A stretch of 30,622 nt of DNA from Didymodactylos carnosus (taxonomy: Eukaryota; Rotifera; Eurotatoria; Philodinida; Philodinidae): the NCBI GenBank assembly GCA_905250885.1, contig CAJNOQ010001533.1:1-30622 (forward strand). Reading direction: 5' to 3'. Below are positions 11,184-19,823 of this stretch, piece by piece; position 1 is the stretch's first letter, and the number at the start of each line of letters is the position of its first letter. Both the position numbers and the translations under genes were made by a program. Under the pieces are notes generated by a model that had not been told where the DNA came from, did no database searches, and worked only from the letters and a program-made list of their open reading frames with translations.

Positions 11184-11223
11184 GGGATGAAATCGATTGT
11201 AGTTGGTATTTGGTATACTCACC
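11184..11223. repeat. 40-bp direct repeat, copy 2
   Basis: Second copy of the block at 11021-11060, one mismatch. A local duplication, not part of any gene I can see. Confidence 0.85.
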
Positions 11224-11520
11224 CTCAGTATCAAACAGCAGAACCCCTAAAAATGGTTCTGTCAAACTCCTTTATTTTTTTCAGAATAGCCGGTGAGAAG
11301 AGGTTAAGACAGTATCAAGACTTATTAACGAATAAAACCACTTCAGTGCAATGATGCACTTATATCTCTGCTGAAATATGATGGTTTTAATGTACTACAG
11401 ATTAAAAAGGAGATTGATTCAGTCATGCTGTGTTTTATGAAACCAATCGGATATTAAAAATTGTTTTGGTGAAAATGGATAAGAATTTCTAACATATTCA
11501 TGTGATAAAATACATGTTTT

Positions 11521-11677
11521 TCTGAGAATCCAGGAGAATCTATTGGAATCTATCGGAATTCTTTGGAATCCTAGAGGATCTTCGGTAATCCTGAGGAATC
11601 TTTGAGAACCCATAGAAGCCGCCGGAATCCTTGGAATCCTTGGAATCTAAGATTCCAGGATTCCGCTATTTCCCCCT
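11521..11677. repeat. 10-bp-phased GGAATC array with TTTCCCCC terminus
   Basis: From 11521 the motif GGAATC (variants GAGAATC, GGATC, GTAATC) recurs every 10 bp for about twelve copies. At the right end it flips to the reverse complement GATTCC twice (11651-11664). The array closes with CCGCTATTTCCCCC (11663-11676). The same terminus, with one base different, closes the element at 13706-13897. No matching left terminus (GGGAAATAGC) is visible near 11500, so the left end is missing or lost. The region does not code for a plausible protein. Confidence 0.8.
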
Positions 11678-11811
11678 TGATCACGGGTATGAAAGGTTGT
11701 ACCCGTGCATTACTCTAGTCTATACCAGCACTGGCAGCTGTGATTGTCAGTTTATAAGTGAATTCGAGTTCTCCTTTCAGAATTCTGAGATAGCTATTAT
11801 AACTTTTCATG

Positions 11812-11817
11812 TTTATT
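11812..11817 (-). promoter_or_regulatory. Polyadenylation signal AATAAA for the dioxygenase gene
   Basis: AATAAA on the minus strand about 80 bp beyond the stop codon at 11897, a reasonable distance for mRNA 3'-end formation. Confidence 0.5.
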
Positions 11818-11896
11818 GTAAAAGAAAGAAGATAAGTTGGCGTAGAAAACGTTGAAACATATCAGATCAACGTTTCTTTTTTCACCAAGAGTGTTA

Positions 11897-12748
11897 CTAA
11901 GGACTCTGTTCGAATGTGGAATCAAGACCATGTTTAACTTTTGAATACTCCTCTTCCGAAACACTGGTGACCATTGCTTTGATTCCCAGTTTTTCCATTC
12001 CCTCGGTCAGAATCGTCTCAACTGCTTCGGGAACAGGTACTCGATAGTCATTACGATACCAATTCGAGACGTATCCTAGAGCCAACATACAACGCGTACG
12101 ATCGCTTGGATTCGGCATGCCAGCGTGCCACAAGCGCAAATCACGCAGAACGACAGAACCCTTCTTTACGGTCGGCTGTAGACATTCCCTTCCTTCCATG
12201 AGATATTTCTTGATTTCAAAACCTTCCTCAATTTGATCATTCCTAGTAAATATGTGTGTACCGGGCCAAAGCTCTGTCGAACCAGTCGATACGTCCATTT
12301 CAATTAACGGGATATTTGCAACGAGGCAAAATGGACATTGTGGATGATGAAAGTTTGCGTCAGAGTGAACGGGTTGTCGTGTTAGTCCATGAGCAAGAGC
12401 GGTGTTTCCGCTAATGAAGTTGAACTTGGGCTGTGCACCAAGATAAAGCTGCACCGCTTGAAGAAGAAATGGATTCATGTAGATATCTTCGTATAGCAAG
12501 CTCAGTGGAAGAAGAGGTGGTGCATGTTGAATATTCTTTGTGTTAAAGTTCAACTGTGCCACTTTTACGAGAGAATCCACTTCGGAAAGCATGAATTCAT
12601 TCAAAGCATCCAAATGGGTTGGATCAATAATGTCTTTCAGGACGATGATTCCATGTGTATGTAAGGCCTCGAGAATTCGTTGGATGTTGTGGGAAGAGAA
12701 GAGTCTTCCGCTTCGTTCTGAGGACGAGAGCACAATTTCTGTGAGCAT
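11897..12748 (-). CDS. Phytanoyl-CoA dioxygenase (PhyH) family Fe(II)/2-oxoglutarate oxygenase
   Basis: A single uninterrupted frame of 283 codons from the ATG at 12748. The frame is open for another 70 codons upstream (to 12958), but that stretch is a run of Phe/Leu/Ser/Tyr and looks like translated leader; the family homology starts right after MLTEIV. The family uses iron, O2 and 2-oxoglutarate to hydroxylate small organic substrates; this member's substrate cannot be told. Visible signature: QPVHSDANFHHP supplies the H-x-D metal ligands, GSTELWPGTH follows, and LRLWHAGMPNPSDRTR supplies the distal His ligand and the Arg that binds 2-oxoglutarate. All are intact, so the enzyme should be functional. 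No intron is present, and the wording around these motifs is closest to fungal members as I know them, which suggests horizontal acquisition. An AATAAA lies 80 bp downstream. Confidence 0.85.
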   Translation of the reverse strand: MLTEIVLSSSERSGRLFSSHNIQRILEALHTHGIIVLKDIIDPTHLDALNEFMLSEVDSLVKVAQLNFNTKNIQHAPPLLPLSLLYEDIYMNPFLLQAVQLYLGAQPKFNFISGNTALAHGLTRQPVHSDANFHHPQCPFCLVANIPLIEMDVSTGSTELWPGTHIFTRNDQIEEGFEIKKYLMEGRECLQPTVKKGSVVLRDLRLWHAGMPNPSDRTRCMLALGYVSNWYRNDYRVPVPEAVETILTEGMEKLGIKAMVTSVSEEEYSKVKHGLDSTFEQSP

Positions 12749-12959
12749 CTTGTAGTGGAAAAAGAAGTGCAGATGCACCAAAGAAGGAGAGATATATATT
12801 ATATATGAAAATGAATGCGACGTGAAAGAAATAGATAAGTACAAATAAAAGAATAAGCACAAGGCTTGACTCATTTTCATATTATATACGAAAGCAAGAG
12901 AAAGGAAAAAGAAATAGTTGAATACGACAGAACGAGCAAGCAGATGGCTTAGCTCCATT

Positions 12960-13705
12960 TCACACGACCGATTGGTTCACATAATAAACATTACTTGGAG
13001 AAAACCAACTAACTTCACTGAATATAAATACGTAAAATAACTTGCTTTCAAGATGCACAAAAGCAACTTCAATACATTCCAGTGTTAGTTTTCATCGTAA
13101 GTATACCTAATTATCTATATATATATCGATTCTTCTATATAATGCGATATCTCAAACATAAGTATTTATTTCAGATTTTGAACTAAATGTTTATATCGCG
13201 TTGTAAAGTAAACTTCTATACTTGAAAAAATTTCTTTTTATAATTCGGAAGATCGTTTCTCTTTATCTTTAAAATGTATACACTAAGTATTATTTGTAGT
13301 TTTTGCCGCTGCAATATATTTTTATCTTACTTTGGAACTATTTACGTATCTTAATGTGAAGTTCCAATCTCCATTATCAAATGTTGGTTAAACTATACTG
13401 TATGATCTTTCTGTGGGGAACCGAAGAAACTTTTTTCCTTCCACCTACGTGAAATTATTCTTACAATAATACTTGATCAGTATCGCTGTAATAGAGTTAC
13501 GAAAAGATCTTGTTTTAAATTTCAATAACCTACTTATGAAATATCAGTAAAAAACTAGTAGACAGTAAATGACTTTTGACAATGATTCAGATGTCGTACT
13601 TTTTTTATTAAAAACATTGTATGTTGAGCAGGATAAATGTAATACTATTGCGAAAATCTCATCTATGGCACAGTTTTTGTTTATATAATACAGTAATAGT
13701 GACGT
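12960..13705. other. AT-rich intergenic DNA, no gene
   Basis: Strongly AT-rich with many short TA runs and no ORF of note. It separates the minus-strand dioxygenase gene from the plus-strand ART gene and would hold the dioxygenase promoter; no specific site stands out. Confidence 0.6.
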
Positions 13706-13897
13706 CTAGCGGGAAACAGCAAGACTTCAGTCATACAGACTTCGGATTTTCACAAGACTTCAAGAGACTTCACTAGACTTCATGGGACTTCTTGACACTT
13801 CAAAGACTTCCTGGAATTTCAGAGACTTCTGGAGACTTCGAAAAACTTCAAGATTTCATTGGACTTCATGAGCGAAGTCTCTGCTGTTTCCCCCTAG
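13706..13897. mobile_element. Small TIR element with a 10-bp-phased GACTTC core (MITE-like)
   Basis: The left end reads CTAG-CGGGAAACAGCA-AGACTTC (13706-13728) and the right end GAAGTCTCTGCTGTTTCCCC-CTAG (13874-13897). These are inverted repeats of about 18 bp with one inserted base. CTAG, or just TA, flanks both ends as a possible target-site duplication. Between them ACTTC/GACTTC recurs roughly every 10 bp, about fourteen times, with the last copy inverted next to the right end. It has no coding capacity, so any mobility would depend on a transposase supplied elsewhere. The element shares its GCTRTTTCCCCC end with the array at 11521-11677. Confidence 0.75.
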
Positions 13898-14425
13898 AGT
13901 TACCTTAATGCGCACATGAGATAAGTAACTGGTATATTGCGGATAGAAAAACTAGATATGGATAAAATTGACGTTTTTTTTTAATCGGAACTGTATCGAC
14001 ATCTTCATGCTTTAGTTTAGAGCCGAGATCGAAATTGTCCATCCCTAGGAAAAAACATATACGGCTTTTGAATAAATTTCCTTCTCAAGCATAAAATGAT
14101 AGATTTTCCTTCTTTTCAGAAAAGGGTCAGCGAATCTCTTGGACTCGCGCTACTTGTGTACAAATATCTCGCTCGTTCGTCAACAACATTTCGTCAACTA
14201 TACTCTTAAAATAAAAGAACAATCAAATTAAAAAATCCTTAAAGCCTTTAGCAACAAGCCATAAACAAAGTGTCAACAGAAGGAAAGTAGCAACAGTACA
14301 TATATATAGTAAGAGACAGACGACGTCTTATCGTATTTGTTTCATTGTTTGCAAAAAAATTTTCATTTTCATCTACTGAATTTTGTTCGTTGATAAAAAA
14401 TATCACTAACATTATTATCATCGAT
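13898..14425. other. Upstream region of the ART gene, no gene
   Basis: AT-rich. The frame of the downstream gene is open back to a TTG at 14345, but the first ATG is at 14426. TATATATAG at 14300-14308, about 120 bp before that ATG, is the only TATA-like stretch that could act as its promoter. Confidence 0.4.
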
Positions 14426-15349
14426 ATGGACAAGAACAGATCTATATCGAATGTAAGTGACTCGTCGTCATCCTTGTCGTCATCGACCATTGCGAAAAAA
14501 ACGAAGAACTCGTCATCCGTAATAGCATCGGCAAGTGGTGGTGCTACTACTGCCACTGCTACTGCTACGATTAGTAATAATGAAATAACAGAAGGCACGA
14601 ACAGAAATACCGTGCTGCCGCGCCCTGTGCGTCGCATTCTGCAAAATTTCCTTCTGGTCTGGCTTGATGCCAATTTGGATGAATCAAATGAAGATTTCAA
14701 AAATTCTCTACAACAGTTACGACGCATTGTGGCATCGATCACAACATTTACAGATGCTCAAGAATGCATCGAATTTCTCAGTCAAATAAAAAAAGAAAAG
14801 GTGTTTATGATTGTGTCTGGTTCATTGGGTCGACAAATAATACCAGATATTCAAACATGGCCACAATTGGAATCGATTTATGTGCTTTGTAGCAATCAAT
14901 CCGCTCATGAAGAATGGGCCAGAAAAATAGCTAAGGTAAAAGATGTGCATACTCGTATTGAGCCGATTTGTGAATCATTACAAATCGATCGTGAGAATTG
15001 TGATCGAGATATGATCTCGATCAGTTTTGATGGTATTGATGCGTTATTTATGTATACGCAATTATTAAAAGAATCACTTTTGGAAATTGAAGACGATGAT
15101 GAAAAATCAATTAAAGAGTTGGTTGATTATTGTCGTCTTCAAGATGATATTGCTGAAAACCAGATTGACAAAATCGAACGTGAATATCCTGGCCGTACAC
15201 CAATTTGGTGGTATACAGCACCTCACTTTATGTATTCGATGTTGAATCGTGGTCTTCGAGTAACGGAAGTCGACATTATACTTGAAATGGGATTTTTTAT
15301 TCGACATTTACATCAACATCAGAATTATTCAGAAACCATGCATGCCTAG
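14426..15349 (+). CDS. N-terminal part of a bdelloid-type ART/TPR protein
   Basis: This frame gives 307 residues from the ATG at 14426. Residues 1-60 are a Ser/Thr/Ala-rich low-complexity leader. From about residue 75 (FLLVWLDANLDESNEDF) to 185 lies the globular N-terminal domain of a large bdelloid family. It contains FTDAQECIEFL, VFMIVSGSLGRQIIP and SIYVLCSN, a receiver- or TIR-like alternation of strands and helices whose function is unknown to me. Next comes a helical region with PGRTPIWWYTAPHFMYSMLNR, which normally runs straight into the ADP-ribosyltransferase domain. Here the frame stops at TAG 15347-15349, just after MGFFIRHLHQH, and the expected continuation resumes at about 17785. 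Either the gene is broken by an insertion, or a very large intron with a read-in stop is present. Confidence 0.75.
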   Translation: MDKNRSISNVSDSSSSLSSSTIAKKTKNSSSVIASASGGATTATATATISNNEITEGTNRNTVLPRPVRRILQNFLLVWLDANLDESNEDFKNSLQQLRRIVASITTFTDAQECIEFLSQIKKEKVFMIVSGSLGRQIIPDIQTWPQLESIYVLCSNQSAHEEWARKIAKVKDVHTRIEPICESLQIDRENCDRDMISISFDGIDALFMYTQLLKESLLEIEDDDEKSIKELVDYCRLQDDIAENQIDKIEREYPGRTPIWWYTAPHFMYSMLNRGLRVTEVDIILEMGFFIRHLHQHQNYSETMHA

Positions 15350-15439
15350 GTATGTATCAAATCCAGCTCCTGAATTTTACTTGGATTTGACAAAACTTGT
15401 TTGAAATGAACCAGATCAAAATTGAATTTGTTATTTACG

Positions 15440-15800
15440 GAGGTATTTTCCCTCCCCATGTACTACTATTTGGAGGTACGCTTGGGTCCTCGTCCGCTAC
15501 TATTTGGTGTTACCTTTGGATCCTCCGGTACTATTATTAGAAGGTACTCTTAGGTCCTCGTCTGCTACTATCTAGAAATATCCTTGGGTGCTCATGTTTT
15601 ATAATCGGGAGGCATCCTAGGGTCTTCATGTGCTATTATTTCAAGATACCCTTAGATCGTCACAGCATATTATTTACAGGTACCATTAGGTTCTCAAATG
15701 CTGTTATTTGGAGTTATCCTTGGATCCTCATGTCGTATTACACTTAGGTATCCTTCAGTAGTTATGTGCTATCGTTTAGAGCTATTCTCAGGTCCCGATG
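15440..15800. repeat. Minisatellite, unit about 45 bp
   Basis: Around eight degenerate copies of a unit built from GCTACTATTTGGAGGTAC and CTTGGGTCCTCGT. Clear starts are near 15464, 15500 and 15565, with more diverged copies on to 15800. The period drifts between about 42 and 47 bp. No coding role. Confidence 0.75.
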
Positions 15801-16081
15801 TTCCGTTAACATCTCCCTTCCCGTTTCAGAAGAAAAACCGAGGTGGCTTTTTTCTGTTTTGAATGTTATCAGTTTGGACATGGGCTGTCATTGTGATGGA
15901 TGTTTTTTCACGCTGTCGTGAAGATTTAACTAGCAAACATGTACAAAGGGTCATCTCAAGCAACAAGTCAATATTGCCATGTTTGCTGAAGAACTATAAA
16001 ATCAGTTAATGGGATTTCATAGAAACCGATAGCTGGTTACCCGTTCGTTCGCGATCCCATACGATTGAATTTACAAGTAAC

Positions 16082-16102
16082 GTGAATCGGCTTCCGATTC
16101 AC
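16082..16102. repeat. Perfect palindrome GTGAATCGG-CTT-CCGATTCAC
   Basis: A 9-bp perfect inverted repeat around three bases, inside the insertion in the ART gene. It could form a hairpin or bind a dimeric protein; nothing nearby says which. Confidence 0.75.
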
Positions 16103-16532
16103 TCGTTTCTAGACTGAACTTTATTTTAACCTGCATCAGTAGATGGAATTTTTCCCTTTCGAAATGAACTAAGGATTTCAACTCAGTATCCACCGTCTTT
16201 TAAGACCAGGAAAGCTTCTTCAATAGGCATGAGCTAGGTCAACACGCTGCTAACCGAACATGAAGACGATGAAACACCGTTCATCCATGGACATGAAATC
16301 AACGATCGACAACGAGAGATGGACTGAAGTCTCAAAATCGTATTATCCGCAGACAGAGAGGCATTGAAGCCTAATGAGTTACAGCACTAAATCGTCGAGC
16401 GAGCAAGAGAGAAAAAGGCGCAAAAGCGATCAACCACGAGAGAAAGAGAGATTCTGCTTGATCTGACGTGATATAAAAACCGTCACTCTGAATCAACCGA
16501 CAACAGATTCCACCATTGTTTTAAAAACTGGT

Positions 16533-16578
16533 TACAGACAGACAGACAAACACACAGACAGACACACGGACAGACAAA
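16533..16578. repeat. CAGA/CACA microsatellite
   Basis: Tetranucleotide-like run TACAGACAGACAGACAAACA followed by CACAGACAGACACACGGACAGAC. The first 19 bases recur at 24434-24452, which suggests that both tracts derive from one repeat family. Confidence 0.8.
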
Positions 16579-17832
16579 AGCGTTCTTTACCGTCTGACAG
16601 ACTCTATCCTTTCAGTCTAGAGAATATTCAATTGACACCCGACATTGACGGCAGTCCGTCTGCGATTAGGTCATAATTTGTCATGAGAACGCTCGTCAGG
16701 TTTCTCATATTGTCGGGTAGGATATTCGAATCCACCCATGTTTCGTCTCTTTTTTTCTGCTTAGCTGACTAGACTAGACGGTTTGAACCGACAAAATGGA
16801 CTAGACTTGACGAGTTTTAGCACACATATCCCAGACTAGTTCATACACAGTTACAGGATGTTCCTTATGGAAACGACTAGTCCTGACGGGTATGCGAAAT
16901 GTTTCAGATTAGACTTGATCTATCTGTAGTGTGGACACTTTAGACTAGTCATGTTGCGTGTCCTCACTTATTTTTTACTTGCTTGGGAAAGAGATATAAA
17001 GTGCTACTATATATAAGAACACACAACATGAAATGGAGTATCTAATAACATGTACCAATACAATACAGAACAAACCAACGTATTAATAGAATAAAGTGGA
17101 AAAGGGAAGATAGTATATGGACTGTCGAACGAAGTGAAATCCAGGCTTCTACGGCGTAGTTCATTCATTCATTTGATCGTTGATAATATCAGGATTCTCC
17201 ATTACTACAGCAAGTATTTGTGCAGTCTGAGAGATATCCTCCCTCTCTCTTTTACACTGATTGTTATGTATCATAATAGTAATCAAGTATAAGGGTGTGG
17301 TTGAGCTGTTGTCATGTTTCAGGAAAGAAGACATAACTTGAAAAGTTATCCAGGAATATGTTAGTACATAGTCTTCTGCGTGTATATATCATGCATATAT
17401 AGAATAAAAATGTACATATTGAATGTAGAAAGCGAAATAAAATCAAACAAATTGGTAAATTAGATGGAAATGAATATTAAACAAAATCAAATTTTCACTC
17501 GGACTCTTTCTTTTTTTGACCGTTCGAACGGACTATAGCTATCGCCACAATAACGATCACAAATATTAAAACGAATCTTCAAATGTTTTATTCACTAGTC
17601 TACCGACAAGATAGACAATCATTCAGTCAAAATCAGATTTTGGTTCATTCATTCATCATTTCTTTTTATTGTCAAAGAGATATATGTACAAACACGCAAG
17701 TAATTTACTTGAATGGGTAACACACTGGAGAAAAAGAATTACCAAAACAAAAATGATCACCTAGTATGTGAATAACTTTTTATTCAAGAATTATATCATG
17801 AACAGCAACAACCAACCGATAATACTGCTACA

Positions 17833-18852
17833 ATGGTTCCATTTCAAGTATTTCGTGGACAAGGTTTATCAATTGAAATCTTTGACAAAATCAAACAAAC
17901 TAAAGGAAGACTGATGTCTTTCAATAATTTCGTTTCAACAAGTCGTAATCGCCAAATATCTCTTTGTTTTGCAGAATCAGCAGCATATCAATCTGATACC
18001 GTTGGTATTCTATTTATTATGCTTATCGATCCAAATGTATGTGCAACATCATCAATTCCATTTGCTGATGTCAGTCAAGTGGGTTACTACAAAAATCAAG
18101 AAGAAGAAATTCTCTTTTCGACACATACTATTTTTCATATCGATCACATCGAACGACTCCATGACAATGATACTGATCGACTCTGGCAAGTCAGTCTTAC
18201 TCTTACAGCAAATGATAATCATCAACTAAAAACACTTACAGAACACCTACGACAGGAATACAAAGAGAAAACAGGATGGTCTCGATTGGGTGATATACTT
18301 ATTAGGTTGGGAGAATCTACAAAAGCAGAAAAACTTTACACAATTCTTCTCGAACACTCATCATCATCCTCAACTTCTGATAAAAATCAAGCAGAATACT
18401 ATAATCAACTGGGTACGGTGTATAAAAACATGGGCGAGTATTCAAAAGCACTTTCAACGTATGAACGATCACTTGAAATTCGGAAAATAGCTCTCCCTTC
18501 GAATCATCCCGACTTGGCTACTTCCTACAACAACATCGGATTGGTGCATAAAAACGTGGGCGAGTATTCAAAAGAACTTTCATCGTATCAACGATCACTT
18601 GAAATTCTGAAAATAGCTCTTCCTCCGAACCATCCCGACTTGGCTACTTCCTACAACAGCATCGGAATCGCGTATGATAACATGGGCGAGTATTCAAAAG
18701 CACTTTCATCGTATCAACGATCACTTGAAATTCGGAAAATAGCTCTTCCTCCGAATAATCCCAACTTCGGTCATTCCTACAACAACATCGGATTGCTGTA
18801 TTATAACATCGGCGAGTATTCAAAAGCACTTTCAAATTACGAGAAAGCTTAA
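17833..18852 (+). CDS. ADP-ribosyltransferase domain plus TPR repeats (second half of the split gene)
   Basis: A 339-residue frame whose homology begins upstream of the ATG, at about 17786 (LYHEQQQPTDNTAT), so this Met is probably internal. ART fold of the Arg-specific mono-ADP-ribosyltransferase type: FRGQGLS gives the R (residue 8), NNFVSTS the S-T-S (35-37), and EEEILF the E-x-E (90-92). The catalytic R-S-E set is therefore complete. Such enzymes transfer ADP-ribose from NAD to protein arginines. Residues 187-339 are four kinesin-light-chain-type TPR repeats of 42 residues (GEYSKALS-YERSLEI, then LPPNHPDLATSYNNIG), encoded by near-identical 126-bp DNA repeats. The frame stops at TAA 18850-18852 inside the fourth repeat. 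As it stands it is a headless, slightly truncated copy; it may be a pseudogene. Confidence 0.8.
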   Translation: MVPFQVFRGQGLSIEIFDKIKQTKGRLMSFNNFVSTSRNRQISLCFAESAAYQSDTVGILFIMLIDPNVCATSSIPFADVSQVGYYKNQEEEILFSTHTIFHIDHIERLHDNDTDRLWQVSLTLTANDNHQLKTLTEHLRQEYKEKTGWSRLGDILIRLGESTKAEKLYTILLEHSSSSSTSDKNQAEYYNQLGTVYKNMGEYSKALSTYERSLEIRKIALPSNHPDLATSYNNIGLVHKNVGEYSKELSSYQRSLEILKIALPPNHPDLATSYNSIGIAYDNMGEYSKALSSYQRSLEIRKIALPPNNPNFGHSYNNIGLLYYNIGEYSKALSNYEKA

Positions 18853-18939
18853 ATAATATGGGAAAAATCGCTCCCTCCAAATCATCCAGATATTGCCATC
18901 AACAAAACCAACATTGAAGTTGTAAGAAAAAAATTGTAA
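18853..18939 (+). pseudogene. Stranded C-terminal tail of the TPR protein
   Basis: Directly after the TAA and in the same frame the reading continues IIWEKSLPPNHPDIAINKTN to a second stop at 18937-18939. This is the usual end of the TPR array, so the TAA at 18850 is a nonsense change in an otherwise preserved frame, with no indel involved. Confidence 0.8.
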
Positions 18940-18968
18940 TTTGATTGTTTTTTTCTTTTTTAGATAAC

Positions 18969-18974
18969 AATAAA
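18969..18974 (+). promoter_or_regulatory. Polyadenylation signal AATAAA
   Basis: AATAAA, overlapping a second AATAAATG copy, 30 bp after the ancestral stop of the TPR gene. The position fits that gene's 3' end. Confidence 0.5.
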
Positions 18975-19080
18975 TAAATGACCGGTAATTTTTTGTGGTT
19001 TACAGAAGTTTTGGATTTTTGTAGAAAATGTTGTTTGCACGTACGCGTGCGCGAGCACAGAGATCCTCCACATTCCATTG

Positions 19081-19105
19081 AGGGTGGGTGAGGGTGAGGG
19101 TGAGT
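19081..19105 (+). repeat. GGGTGA short tandem repeat
   Basis: AGGGTGGGTGAGGGTGAGGG followed by TGAG: three to four hexamers of GGGTGA. Similar shorter tracts lie at 1559, 4918-4940, about 7420, 10275 and 11218. It directly abuts the hammerhead-like motif on the other strand. Confidence 0.75.
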
Positions 19106-19125
19106 ATCATGTAAAGAGTTGCCAC

Positions 19126-19158
19126 GACTAGTTTCGACCTTTCTCAAGGGTCTCATCG
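19126..19158 (-). ncRNA. Hammerhead-ribozyme-like motif, minus strand
   Basis: On the minus strand the order is C-GATGAG (19158-19152), then ACC-CTTGAGAAA-GGT, which folds as stem II, then CGAAAC (19136-19131), TA and GTC (19128-19126). GAAAC-TA-GTC gives the very short stem III typical of hammerheads in Penelope-like retroelements. The first box lacks its U (CGATGAG in place of CTGATGAG), and the outer strands do not pair well as stem I, so cleavage activity is doubtful. The loop CTTGAGAAAGG is shared with the plus-strand motif at 9806-9819, which argues that both come from one repeat family. Confidence 0.4.
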
Positions 19159-19159
19159 A

Positions 19160-19823
19160 TCAATCAGTCGATCGTCTCGTAATTTTCAGTATTCGTTTCG
19201 TGCAACTTTACTACGGACGATTTTGTTTGCCGAAATCGGTTCTTATTGAGTGATATGGTGATTGCGAAGGGGTTCGTTATTTTTGTAATCAGTTTTTGAA
19301 GGATTGCTGAATGTTTCCTTGTCTCCGAGTGTCCTCATCGGCCAGACGGTGTTGATTTCGAAGATCTTCTTTCGTCCATGTTGTGAATGATTAAAAAATA
19401 ATTTTTATTGTGTGTTGTATTGGTTTCAGAGGAAATGATGAGAGAGTCGAGCTCCGGAGCCGTTTCATCTAGAGCACTTCTCGGTCGATCATAGATTAGT
19501 CCAGTTCGCTGAACTCACGATTCGGTAGAGGAGTCGAGACGGATTGCCCTATTGTTTGCATGAGAATAATTATCTTCGTGGAAATTGGACGGGTTGTTGG
19601 TATCCTTCGAGAAAGTTGCTCCGACCTCTTCTGGAAGTGAAATCCATCGTGGGGAACACGGGTTGTTTTTGTAAATCGGGATGCGAGTTACGTGGAGAGA
19701 AAATATAACTGAAACAGAAGACCGTTCTTCGATTGAAATATCAGTGTCGCTTAGAGCAGATGGTCAGGTGTGCAGTTTTTTAATGAGAAGGGACGGCAGA
19801 TATGTACATGAAACGCGTAGTCA
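19160..19823. other. No gene recognised
   Basis: No ORF of note. The sequence lies downstream of the minus-strand Gln/Arg-rich ORF and would hold its 3' end. Nothing structural stands out. Confidence 0.5.

Larger units (their letters stand above)
15350..17772. other. About 2.4 kb of non-coding repetitive DNA splitting the ART gene
   Basis: The stretch sits exactly where the N-terminal domain should join the ART domain. CCTAGGTATGT occurs at the left junction (15345-15355) and CCTAGTATGT at the right (17760-17769), which could be a target-site duplication or chance. Inside are a minisatellite, a perfect short palindrome, a CAGA tract and several ACTAGAC repeats (16767-16930), but no ORF with a domain. 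A minus-strand frame near 17515-17570 encodes one hydrophobic segment and a Lys-rich tail but has no start. GTATGT right after the stop could be a splice donor and TTTTTATTCAAG (17773-17784) an acceptor, so an intron cannot be excluded. Confidence 0.55.

Noticed and set aside
12749-12958. 70-residue hydrophobic extension of the dioxygenase as a signal or anchor sequence
   Set aside because: Composition is AT-rich Phe/Tyr/Ser noise, several Met codons lie inside it, and family homology begins after the ATG at 12748. A membrane form cannot be fully excluded.
14345-14425. N-terminal extension of the ART gene starting at TTG
   Set aside because: The codon is TTG, not ATG, and the added residues (FAKKFSFSSTEF...) look like translated leader; the ATG at 14426 is a better start.
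14248-14742. 164-codon minus-strand ORF
   Set aside because: It lies mostly antisense to the low-complexity start of the ART gene and is a mirror of its repetitive Ser/Ala/Thr codons.
17515-17570. Single-pass membrane peptide on the minus strand (VLIFVIVIVAIAIVRSNGQ)
   Set aside because: Preceded by a stop and without a start codon; could be a terminal exon but nothing supports a donor exon.
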